Below are positions 1 through 7,129 of a stretch of DNA of 64,000 nucleotides, piece after piece. A program made the translations under genes and the position numbers. Location: NCBI GenBank assembly GCA_030748495.1, contig JASMLX010000003.1:37557-101556 (forward strand), given 5' to 3'. Under the pieces are notes generated by a model. It was given only the letters and a program-made list of their open reading frames with translations, was not told where the DNA came from and made no database searches. Origin of the DNA: Candidatus Poribacteria bacterium (GTDB taxonomy: Bacteria > Poribacteria > WGA-4E > UBA9662). Positions within the stretch are counted from its first letter, which is position 1. The number at the start of each line of letters is the position of its first letter.

Positions 1-1139
1 TCATGCGCCTGCCATTCTTCGTGTGGACTCAACTTGTTACTGCCTTTTTGCTCTTGCTCGCTTTCCCACCATTAGAAGCTGCTGGCATCCTTCAATTAAT
101 GGACCGGCTTGCAGAAACCAGTTTTTTCATGCCCAGTGGGTTAGTGGTTAGTGATGTGGTACAAGATCAATTTTCTGGCGGCAACCCACTTTTGTACCAA
201 CACCTATTCTGGTTCTTAGCACATCCAGAGGTCTACGTCTTGATACTACCAGCCATGGGAATCGTGGCTGAAATTGTTACTAACAACACCCGCAAACCGT
301 TGTGGGGATATAAATCGATGGTCTACGCGGCCATCTTTCTCGGTTTTATGTCTTTCTTAGTTTGGGCACACCACATGTACATGACGGGCATGGGAACGGC
401 AATCAGTGCTTTCTTCCAAACCACCACCATGATTATCTCAATCCCATCGGTAGTCATTCTGACGGCTTTCTTTATCTCCCTCTGGGGTGGATCCATTCGG
501 TACAATACCCCGATGCTTTTTGCGCTTAGTTTCCTGCCCATGTTTGGGATTGGCGGTTTAACAGGCTTACCACTAGGATTAAGTACCAGCGATATCCACT
601 TGCACGACACCTATTATGTGATTGGTCACTTTCACTATGTGGTGGCACCGGGGACTGTATTTGCCCTATTTGCGGGCATCTATTACTGGTATCCAAAAGT
701 AACAGGAAAAAGGATGAATGAAACTCTGGGTAAGATTCATTTTTGGGGTTCAATAGTCTGTATGAATCTGGTCTTTATGCCAATGTTTGGTATGGGGTTA
801 GCAGGTGTTTCACGGCGTTTATGGGATGGTGGTGCTGTCTATGCCCATGCTCAAGAAGTTCTTCATCTTAACGAATATAGTACTTGGGGTGCCTTCGGTT
901 TAATCTTTTTCCAATTGTTCTTTATTGTCAATTTCTTCGGTTCGCTATTTTCGAAAGAAAAAACCGACGATAACTTGTGGCAAGCAACAACGCTGGAGTG
1001 GTGTGCCGCTCCCTCTCCGCCCTTACCTCATTTAAACTTCGCTCGGATTCCCGAAGTCCATCGAGGACCATACGAATACAGTGTACCGGGACATAAGACC
1101 GATTTTTCACCGCAGACGATGAAAGAAACGGAGGCATAA
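1..1139 (+). CDS. ctaD: cytochrome c oxidase subunit I, 5'-truncated by window edge
   Basis: Catalytic subunit of an aa3-type heme-copper oxidase, which reduces O2 and pumps protons at the cytoplasmic membrane. About 378 residues are visible. The reading frame is open to the left edge, so the N-terminal third, with the first heme a ligand, lies outside the window. HPEVY (near residues 74-78 of the visible part) gives the CuB histidine and the cross-linked tyrosine. The HH pair near 123-124 completes CuB. HDTYYVIGHFHYV (201-213) carries the heme a3 and heme a histidines. The tyrosine in HPEVY indicates an A-type oxidase. It is followed after 2 bases by subunit III and heads the oxidase operon as seen here. 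Confidence 0.97.
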   Translation, partial: MRLPFFVWTQLVTAFLLLLAFPPLEAAGILQLMDRLAETSFFMPSGLVVSDVVQDQFSGGNPLLYQHLFWFLAHPEVYVLILPAMGIVAEIVTNNTRKPLWGYKSMVYAAIFLGFMSFLVWAHHMYMTGMGTAISAFFQTTTMIISIPSVVILTAFFISLWGGSIRYNTPMLFALSFLPMFGIGGLTGLPLGLSTSDIHLHDTYYVIGHFHYVVAPGTVFALFAGIYYWYPKVTGKRMNETLGKIHFWGSIVCMNLVFMPMFGMGLAGVSRRLWDGGAVYAHAQEVLHLNEYSTWGAFGLIFFQLFFIVNFFGSLFSKEKTDDNLWQATTLEWCAAPSPPLPHLNFARIPEVHRGPYEYSVPGHKTDFSPQTMKETEA

Positions 1140-1141
1140 CA

Positions 1142-1741
1142 ATGGAAATTCCTTATACTGTGCAACCTAGGCCAGATACCGGTGTCTACAATGGGAAAAT
1201 GGGTATTTGGCTCTTTCTGGCTTCTGAAATTATGCTGTTCGGCGCGCTTTTCTCGAGCTTAATCCTACTCTACATTGGATCCCCAGAGGGGCTTTGGCAT
1301 GATAGTGTCAGCCACCTGAGCGTACCTTTTGCCACTTTTAACACCTTAGTTTTGATTGCTTCTAGTGTGACTGTTGTTATGTCCTGGGCATCCTTAAAGA
1401 TGCAGGATCTGGGGAAGTACAGGATTTACATGGGATTGACAGTTTTACTAGCTCTTGTTTTCCTAGTAGTTAAGGGGTTTGAGTATAACGAAAAGTTTTC
1501 ACACGGTTACTTCCCAAAGACGAATACCTTCTATGCGGTCTACTTTACTATGACCGGGTTGCATGCGCTACATATCATTGGTGGGGTAATTGTAAATCTT
1601 TACTTGTTGTTTCCTGGTACTAAGATGTGGGAAACGGAACCGGAGCGGTTTACCAATCGAATCGAGTGTGCAGGCTTATACTGGCACTTCGTTGACCTGG
1701 TCTGGATTTTCCTATTCCCTATCCTCTACTTGATGCTGTAA
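1142..1741 (+). CDS. ctaE: cytochrome c oxidase subunit III
   Basis: Membrane subunit III of the aa3-type oxidase, 199 residues. It has about five hydrophobic segments, the short bacterial form lacking the first two helices of the long form. The sequence reads as a typical COX3: an early G-I-W-L-F-L-A-S-E motif with the conserved glutamate, a V-K-G-F-E-Y segment in the middle, and a C-terminal Y-W-H-F-V-D-L-V-W motif. The start ATG is 2 bases after the subunit I stop, so the two are almost certainly co-translated. It supports the stability of subunit I and proton uptake; it binds no redox cofactor. Confidence 0.95.
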   Translation: MEIPYTVQPRPDTGVYNGKMGIWLFLASEIMLFGALFSSLILLYIGSPEGLWHDSVSHLSVPFATFNTLVLIASSVTVVMSWASLKMQDLGKYRIYMGLTVLLALVFLVVKGFEYNEKFSHGYFPKTNTFYAVYFTMTGLHALHIIGGVIVNLYLLFPGTKMWETEPERFTNRIECAGLYWHFVDLVWIFLFPILYLML

Positions 1742-1755
1742 GAAAAACTGAAGCC

Positions 1756-1962
1756 ATGTCACTCAAAGACTTTCACATCTTTTTCATTCTTATCTCAGTT
1801 ATTCTTACGTTTTTTTTTGGTGGATGGTGCCTGAAACAAGGTGGAACAATACACTTGGTTTCAGGTATTGTCTCGTTTCTAGTCGGCATAGGGTTAGCGG
1901 TTTATCTGTTGCTCTTTGTCAGAAAAACGCGTAATATCCAAAATCCCGGAAAACCTTCATGA
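1756..1962 (+). CDS. small membrane protein of the oxidase operon (subunit IV-like)
   Basis: A 68-residue protein with two predicted transmembrane helices (about residues 8-25 and 33-53) joined by a short glycine-containing turn and ending in a basic tail. Its size, topology and position between subunits III and II match the small accessory subunit IV position of bacterial oxidase operons. Sequence similarity to a named subunit IV family cannot be shown by eye. It begins 14 bases after ctaE and overlaps the next gene by 4 bases (ATGA), so it is a translated member of the operon. Confidence 0.7.
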   Translation: MSLKDFHIFFILISVILTFFFGGWCLKQGGTIHLVSGIVSFLVGIGLAVYLLLFVRKTRNIQNPGKPS

Positions 1963-2225
1963 AACGCCTTACCCTTTTGTTAGTTGCGTTTGTCTTAATG
2001 CTACAACGCGACGTATCTTTTGCCTGTGCTGTCTGTTTTGGAGACCCAAATTCAAAGATGATGCAAGGAATGAACAGTGCAATCTTTGTCTTACTCGGAT
2101 TTATTGGATTTTTGCTTGTTAGCTTTGGTGCCTTTTTCCTTAACTTCAAGTCTCGCTCGAGAAAATATGACTTAATAATGGAACAATCAACTGAAGCACA
2201 AACGACAGGAGATGTAAATTTATGA
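1959..2225 (+). CDS. small exported/membrane protein with an ACAVCFG motif
   Basis: An 88-residue protein. An N-terminal signal-like helix (residues 3-20) is followed by A-C-A-V-C-F-G-D-P (about 23-31), a transmembrane helix (about 42-62) and a basic cytoplasmic tail. The CxxC pair directly after the signal sequence would face the periplasm. It could bind copper or heme or act in thiol chemistry during oxidase assembly; that role is inferred from position only. The start overlaps the previous stop and its own stop overlaps the subunit II start (ATGA), so translation is coupled on both sides. Confidence 0.7.
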   Translation: MKRLTLLLVAFVLMLQRDVSFACAVCFGDPNSKMMQGMNSAIFVLLGFIGFLLVSFGAFFLNFKSRSRKYDLIMEQSTEAQTTGDVNL

Positions 2226-3016
2226 AATCGTTTCTGCAACTTTGGATGCCGTCTAACGCCTCCACACACGGTGGCAGTGTGGACAATTTGATTTTCTATA
2301 TTCATTGGTTGATGTTGGTATTGTTCGTTGGCTGGGGCATATTTTTTGTCTATACACTGTTCCGGTTCAACCGAACTCGAAACCCAAAAGCCGATTACCA
2401 CGGCGTTAAAAATCACTATTCTAGCTACTTGGAATTTGCGGTTGCTTTGATCGAAGCTGTGCTGTTGATTGGTTTCTCTCTGCCTTTTTGGATTCAAGAA
2501 ATCGCTGGTGCCGCAGAAGAAAACACAGACCACGATATCGAACTCCGTGTCATAGGACAACAGTTTCAGTGGAACATTCACTACCCTGGTAAGGATGGCA
2601 TTTTTGGTAAAACATCCCCCAACCTAGTTGATGGAACTAGCAACGTTTTAGGCTTAGATCGATCAGACCCAAATGCGAAAGACGACTTTTCTAGTCAAGG
2701 TCTTTCTATACCCGTAAATAAAAAGATCTTGGTTCACGTCTCCAGCTATGACGTAATTCATAGCTTTTTCTTACCCGTGATGCGAGTCAAACAAGATGCA
2801 ATTCCAGGTATTAGTGTTCCAGTTGTGTTCACTGCTACTGAAACCTCGCCCAAAGATCCAAAAAAGAGTGAGAAATGGGAAATTGGTTGCGCTCAACTTT
2901 GTGGCACTGGCCACTATAAGATGCAAGGTGACTTGGTCGTCTTGGAAGAAGATGCCTACAACACCTGGGTTGATGAACAAGTCAAACAGGCTTTAGAAGA
3001 GGGAGAGGCCTGGTAA
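2222..3016 (+). CDS. ctaC: cytochrome c oxidase subunit II (CuA subunit)
   Basis: Electron-entry subunit of the oxidase, 264 residues. Two transmembrane helices (about 22-46 and 70-90) precede a periplasmic cupredoxin domain. The CuA ligands are visible: His180 in DVIHSF, then Cys223 and Cys227 in GCAQLCGTGH, His231 and Met234. The position usually held by glutamate between the two cysteines is Gln225; it coordinates through its backbone, so the site should still form. No C-terminal cytochrome c domain is present, so this is the plain aa3 form. An insertion of about 35 residues (126-160) separates the first strands of the cupredoxin domain from the CuA loop. Confidence 0.95.
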   Translation: MKSFLQLWMPSNASTHGGSVDNLIFYIHWLMLVLFVGWGIFFVYTLFRFNRTRNPKADYHGVKNHYSSYLEFAVALIEAVLLIGFSLPFWIQEIAGAAEENTDHDIELRVIGQQFQWNIHYPGKDGIFGKTSPNLVDGTSNVLGLDRSDPNAKDDFSSQGLSIPVNKKILVHVSSYDVIHSFFLPVMRVKQDAIPGISVPVVFTATETSPKDPKKSEKWEIGCAQLCGTGHYKMQGDLVVLEEDAYNTWVDEQVKQALEEGEAW

Positions 3017-3055
3017 GGACTACCCTATTAATTCTAGTTTACCTACACACGGTGG

Positions 3056-3679
3056 ATGTTTAACAAGCTAAGGTTATTCATCGGGTTGGTTGTATTGTTG
3101 GGTTGTACATATGTCATTACCCGCCGTATCTTTTTACCTGTCGATAATAAGACCGTAACCCTTCCTATCCTGAGTTCGATCCCGTCGTTTGAGTTGGTAG
3201 ATCAACATGCCCAACCTTTTACCTCTACCGATCTTAAAGGGGGCGTTTGGCTGGTTGATTTTATCTTCACTACCTGCCCGAGCATCTGTCCGATGATGAC
3301 ACAGAAAATGTTCAAAACCTATCGTCGTTATCGGAAGTGGGTTCCTTTTCATACGCTTTCAATCACGGTTAATCCAGCCTATGATTCGCCGGCTAGACTG
3401 AAAGAATATGCTAAATCTTACGGTATTGCAGATGATGATAAGTGGTATTTTCTAACGGGAGAAGAGGAAAAGATCCACCGATTGGCTTGGGAAGGATTTA
3501 AAGTAGGCTCAAAAACGGAGCTTGTCAACCATAGCAATTACTTTATCTTGGTTGATGATCAGTTGCGAATTCGAGGTTATTATGATTCTAACGATCAACA
3601 TGCCATAAAAAAGCTAAACAGAGAAATTGAATTTTTATTAGCCGAAGTTTCAGAGACTAAGGCCGATAAAGGCAGCTAA
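3056..3679 (+). CDS. SCO1/SenC/PrrC family copper chaperone
   Basis: A 207-residue membrane-anchored thioredoxin-fold protein that delivers copper to, or reduces, the CuA site of subunit II. It has an N-terminal anchor helix (about 6-25), the metal-binding CPSIC motif (Cys74, Cys78) and the conserved distal histidine His159 in V-N-H-S-N-Y. All three copper ligands of the SCO family are therefore present. It lies 39 bases after ctaC, closes the oxidase operon and overlaps by 30 bases the 3' end of a convergent gene. Confidence 0.93.
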   Translation: MFNKLRLFIGLVVLLGCTYVITRRIFLPVDNKTVTLPILSSIPSFELVDQHAQPFTSTDLKGGVWLVDFIFTTCPSICPMMTQKMFKTYRRYRKWVPFHTLSITVNPAYDSPARLKEYAKSYGIADDDKWYFLTGEEEKIHRLAWEGFKVGSKTELVNHSNYFILVDDQLRIRGYYDSNDQHAIKKLNREIEFLLAEVSETKADKGS

Positions 3680-4060
3680 GGACAGGTTAATAGCTGCCGC
3701 AACCCACGATCTGAAGGCCGCCATATTATTTCCAGTTTTCGCTTTGTTGCTGGCAATCCCCAAGAACCCCCCTGCACTCAGCAGTAGTATAACTTTGGAA
3801 CCAACAATTCCCCAAAAATGCCCACTTAGTGGGCTTCCGGCATGCATGGCAGCCGTAAAGCGCAAATAAACCAGCGCTAACCCCGTCAATAAAGTTGCTC
3901 CCAGTAGCATCTGAGGAATGCTCCAGATACTATTATTTTGGTTTTCCATCTCAGCAGGTGTTAATCGGCATAATACAGCACATAAAACAGTAGCACCAAA
4001 TGATCCAGCCATCGAGAGAACATGAATCCAGATAGGGATAATAGAGAGTAACTTTTCCAC
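3650..4060 (-). CDS. four-helix integral membrane protein of unknown function
   Basis: A 136-residue hydrophobic protein with four apparent transmembrane segments (about 5-29, 48-68, 85-103 and 115-134). The first helix contains W-I-H-V-L-S-M-A-G-S-F-G. A histidine in this type of helix is common in small membrane proteins linked to heme or copper handling (CopD/DUF2269-like). That link is suggestive only. It converges on the oxidase operon and overlaps the 3' end of the SCO gene by 30 bases. Confidence 0.6.
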   Translation of the reverse strand: MEKLLSIIPIWIHVLSMAGSFGATVLCAVLCRLTPAEMENQNNSIWSIPQMLLGATLLTGLALVYLRFTAAMHAGSPLSGHFWGIVGSKVILLLSAGGFLGIASNKAKTGNNMAAFRSWVAAAINLSLAAFIGLSL

Positions 4061-4230
4061 AGCCTCGAATCTTCCTTATTTTATTATGGTAGTGGGTAGT
4101 GATTTTAGTTGAAGTTGATTGGATCTTGGCCCTAACTCGCCGAATACTCCAACTAACCTCTAACGATTAGATGCCACGGATTGTTTACGGACACTGATCA
4201 ATACAGCGATAAAGCGGATGGGAAATAGTC

Positions 4231-4259
4231 TTGACATGTGTCGTCAGTTGGACTAAAAT
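4231..4259 (+). promoter_or_regulatory. sigma70-type promoter of the aroF-leuA operon
   Basis: A consensus -35 box TTGACA (4231-4236) and a near-consensus -10 box TAAAAT (4254-4259) are separated by exactly 17 bases. Transcription would begin near 4266 and give a leader of about 255 bases before aroF. It is the best promoter match I noticed in the window and sits at the expected place for an attenuated biosynthetic operon. Confidence 0.7.
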
Positions 4260-4360
4260 ACAGGCTGGTAAATGAATCTGTGGTGTGATAAGTTTTTGTG
4301 AAGGCGGTTACCCCAAATACTTTACTTTCTGAAGGACGCCCTTTTGACCTGGGGTTAGGA

Positions 4361-4423
4361 ATGCCCTTTCTATATTTTCGTTATTATAGTGATGGGCAAC
4401 AACGGGTTACGGAAACGACGTAG
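4361..4423 (+). CDS. aro operon leader peptide, rich in Phe and Tyr
   Basis: A 20-codon open frame, ATG to TAG, too short for routine gene calling. Codons 3 to 9 read Phe-Leu-Tyr-Phe-Arg-Tyr-Tyr, so five of those seven are Phe or Tyr. The upstream Shine-Dalgarno is weak (GGGG at 4351-4354). It lies between a strong promoter and an intrinsic terminator directly upstream of DAHP synthase, the entry enzyme of aromatic amino acid biosynthesis. By analogy with pheL-type leaders, ribosome stalling at these codons when charged tRNA-Phe or tRNA-Tyr is scarce would control termination. The functional role is inferred. Confidence 0.65.
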   Translation: MPFLYFRYYSDGQQRVTETT

Positions 4424-4464
4424 AATTCAAGTGTAACAAAGATTCGAGCAAATGCCCATCATCG
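4362..4464 (+). promoter_or_regulatory. alternative RNA pairings of the aro attenuator (pause stem and antiterminator)
   Basis: Three mutually exclusive pairings are visible. TGCCC (4362-4366) can pair with GGGCA (4394-4398) as a weak pause stem. TGATGGGC (4390-4397) can pair with GCCCATCA (4454-4461) as an antiterminator. The same GCCCATCATCG segment (4454-4464) forms the 5' arm of the terminator. The antiterminator strand lies inside the leader frame just after the Tyr-Tyr codons, the layout expected for ribosome-controlled attenuation. Confidence 0.6.
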
Positions 4465-4497
4465 AACACAGGGGCGATGATGGGCGTTTTTTATTTT
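4454..4497 (+). terminator. attenuator terminator upstream of aroF
   Basis: A perfect 11-bp stem, GCCCATCATCG (4454-4464) with CGATGATGGGC (4475-4485), has a 10-base loop and is followed by GTTTTTTATTTT. It lies only 27 bases before the aroF start codon, so it must be bypassed for the operon to be expressed. Confidence 0.88.
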
Positions 4498-4523
4498 AAG
4501 AGACTATTTAGCAAGGAAAAATC

Positions 4524-5543
4524 ATGGTTATTGTTATGAAGCCTGATGCGACGCAAACGGAGATCCAGAAAGTTATCGATCGTGTTGAGGCTGTTGGGTT
4601 AAAGGCTCAAAAAACAGTTGGGGAACAACATACTATCATCGGTGTTATCGGAGATAAAACCAAGCTGGTAAACCAACCCATCGAATCACTGCAAGGAGTA
4701 GATCGCACCATGCCAATTTCGGCTCCATATAAACTTGCCAGCCGCCAATTCCGCAACGAGCCAACTGTTGTGGTCTCGAATGGTATTAAGATTGGCGGCA
4801 AGCAACTAGTCGTCATGGCTGGCCCTTGCGCTGTTGAGAGTACTGAACAAATTGTTCAGATTGCGCAGGAAATCAAAAAATCGGGTGCAACTTTTATTCG
4901 AGGAGGAGCGTTTAAGCCCAGGACAGGACCATATAGTTTTCACGGATTTGGCGAATCCGCACTAGAGATGTTGACCGCAGCCAAAGAGGAAACAGGGTTA
5001 GGGATTGTGACAGAAGTCATGACGCCGCGCGAAGTCGAACTGGTCGGTGAATACACCGATATTTTCCAACTGGGTACCCGTAATATGCAGAACTTTTATC
5101 TGCTGAGGGAGGTAGGTAAGCAACCCAAACCCGTTATTCTGAAGCGAGGTTTTTCCTCCACAATTGAAGAGTGGTTATTAGCCGCCGAATACATTTTGTC
5201 AGAAGGAAACCAAAATGTCATCCTATGTGAACGTGGCATTCGAACTTTTGAAACCCATACTCGAAACACCCTAGATCTAAATGCAATTCCCGCAATCAAA
5301 GAATTAAGTCATCTGCCGATCATTTCAGATCCCAGCCACGGTACGGGGATTCGCGATTATGTAGCCCCGATGTCAAAGGCCTCGATCGCAGCAGGAGCAG
5401 ACGGTCTGATCTTAGAAGTACATCACGATCCAGATAACTCGATGACGGGTGATGGTGTTCAGTCGCTACTTCCGGACCAATTTGATGAGCTGATGACAGA
5501 CCTACGGAAATTGGCAACTGCGATTGATCGTAGCCTAATTTGA
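4524..5543 (+). CDS. aroF: 3-deoxy-7-phosphoheptulonate (DAHP) synthase
   Basis: Condenses phosphoenolpyruvate with erythrose 4-phosphate, the first committed step of the shikimate pathway. At 339 residues it is a type I-beta enzyme. An N-terminal ferredoxin-like regulatory domain (residues 1 to about 75), as in the Thermotoga enzyme, is fused to a TIM-barrel. Catalytic features are GPCAVES (100-106, with metal-ligand Cys102), G-G-A-F-K-P-R-T (128-135), K-R-G-F-S-S-T in the middle and DPSHGTG near the C-terminus. The Shine-Dalgarno AAGGAA precedes the ATG. The N-terminal domain suggests allosteric feedback in addition to the attenuator upstream. It is followed by leuA after 26 bases. Confidence 0.95.
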   Translation: MVIVMKPDATQTEIQKVIDRVEAVGLKAQKTVGEQHTIIGVIGDKTKLVNQPIESLQGVDRTMPISAPYKLASRQFRNEPTVVVSNGIKIGGKQLVVMAGPCAVESTEQIVQIAQEIKKSGATFIRGGAFKPRTGPYSFHGFGESALEMLTAAKEETGLGIVTEVMTPREVELVGEYTDIFQLGTRNMQNFYLLREVGKQPKPVILKRGFSSTIEEWLLAAEYILSEGNQNVILCERGIRTFETHTRNTLDLNAIPAIKELSHLPIISDPSHGTGIRDYVAPMSKASIAAGADGLILEVHHDPDNSMTGDGVQSLLPDQFDELMTDLRKLATAIDRSLI

Positions 5544-5569
5544 GCTTTTTAAAAATAGGGGCTTGACAA

Positions 5570-7105
5570 ATGGCTGAAAAAATACTGATCTTTGACACCA
5601 CGCTGCGCGATGCCGAGCAAACACCAGGGGCAGCCTTAAATGGGGCTGAAAAACTGGCGATTGCTAAGCATTTAGCCAATTTGAATGTGGATGTAATCGA
5701 AGCCGGTTTTCCCAGATCTTCACCCGCGGACTTTGAAGCCGTCAAGCAAATTGCAAACGAGGTCGAAGGGCCAGAGATTTGTGCACTGTCGAGGATCGTC
5801 GAAAAAGACATTACCGATGCGTGGGAAGCCATTAAAGATTCTACTCGACCTAGAATTCATACTTTTGTCGGAACTTCGGAGATCCATATCCAGGGCATCA
5901 TGCGTTCAAATCGGGAAACGATTTTACAGAGATCAACTGAGGCTGTTGGTTACGCCCGAAGTTTATGTGCAACAGTCGAGTTCTCTCCGATGGATGCCGC
6001 GCGTACAGAACCAGATTATTTGTTCCAAATTGTCGAAGCCACTATCGAGGCTGGTGCTTCAATCATCAATATTCCTGATACAGTAGGTTATGCCATTCCT
6101 TCAGAGTTTGGCCGTTTAATCGCTGAGATTAGGCAGAACGTCCAAAATATCGATCGCGCTATCATCAGTGTTCATTGTCACAACGATCTAGGTTTAGCGG
6201 TTGCTAATAGTATCGAGGCCATAAAAAATGGCGCCAGACAAATTGAGTGTACCGTTAATGGTTTGGGAGAGCGGGCTGGTAATACGTCGCTGGAAGAGAT
6301 TGTGATGGCGATTCGCACACGCCGGAATCACTTCGGAGGTGTCTATACCGATGTCAATGCCAGCGAAATTGTGCCAATTAGCCGATTGGTAAGTCGCACC
6401 ATGGGGATACCAGTTGCACCTAACAAAGCAATCGTCGGTGCAAATGCTTTCGCTCATAGTTCGGGTATCCATCAAGATGGTGTAATTAAACAACGGGATA
6501 CTTTTGAAATCATCAATCCGAAAGAGGTTGGGTTGCAAGAGAGCCAGATTATTTTGAGTCCAAGATCCGGTAGGAACGCACTCCGTCATCGTCTCAGTAT
6601 CTTAGGATACGAGATCGAACCAGAGCAAATGGACTCGGTCTACGATAGATTCCTAGCTTTGGCTGACAAGAAAAAAGAGGTTCACGATGCTGATCTGGAG
6701 GCTATTATGCGAGACGAGATTCGTACGATACCTGTAAGCGAAGCCGCCTACCGTTTCGACCATATCCAGATCTTTAGTGGCAACAACATCTCCTCCACGG
6801 CAACAGTTGGCCTTCAAACAGCAGACGGCATTGTAACAGAGGCCGCAACGGGTGACGGCCCCGTCAATGCTACCTATAGAGCGATCGACCGTGTCACCGA
6901 CCTGCCATTGAAACTGTCAGATTACAGTATTCGGTCTGTGACGGAAGGAAAGGACGCGATCGGTGAAGTCACTGTCAAGGTAGAAGATAAAGGGCGTTTG
7001 ATAGTCGGGCATGGTGCAAGTACCGATATTATCGAAGCTAGTGCCAAAGCCTATATTAATGCCATCAATAAAGTTATCCACTCACAAGAAAATGCCGGCT
7101 CTTGA
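5570..7105 (+). CDS. leuA: 2-isopropylmalate synthase
   Basis: Condenses acetyl-CoA with 2-ketoisovalerate, the first committed step of leucine synthesis. It has 511 residues, the full bacterial length. The catalytic barrel holds DTTLRDAEQTPG (9-20), the metal-binding H-C-H-N-D (202-206) and N-G-L-G-E-R-A-G-N (230-238). A C-terminal LeuA-type regulatory domain spans about 385-505. The order is characteristic of LeuA; the related citramalate synthase uses the same fold, so specificity is assigned from overall resemblance. It is the second gene behind the Phe/Tyr attenuator, which would tie a leucine enzyme to aromatic amino acid supply. Confidence 0.92.
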   Translation: MAEKILIFDTTLRDAEQTPGAALNGAEKLAIAKHLANLNVDVIEAGFPRSSPADFEAVKQIANEVEGPEICALSRIVEKDITDAWEAIKDSTRPRIHTFVGTSEIHIQGIMRSNRETILQRSTEAVGYARSLCATVEFSPMDAARTEPDYLFQIVEATIEAGASIINIPDTVGYAIPSEFGRLIAEIRQNVQNIDRAIISVHCHNDLGLAVANSIEAIKNGARQIECTVNGLGERAGNTSLEEIVMAIRTRRNHFGGVYTDVNASEIVPISRLVSRTMGIPVAPNKAIVGANAFAHSSGIHQDGVIKQRDTFEIINPKEVGLQESQIILSPRSGRNALRHRLSILGYEIEPEQMDSVYDRFLALADKKKEVHDADLEAIMRDEIRTIPVSEAAYRFDHIQIFSGNNISSTATVGLQTADGIVTEAATGDGPVNATYRAIDRVTDLPLKLSDYSIRSVTEGKDAIGEVTVKVEDKGRLIVGHGASTDIIEASAKAYINAINKVIHSQENAGS

Positions 7106-7129
7106 CTCTGAACTATACCGCGTTGAGAT

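Noticed and set aside
5320..5832. Long minus-strand open frame of 170 codons across the aroF-leuA junction
   Set aside because: It lies opposite two well-supported enzymes and has no domain features; it is an antisense shadow.
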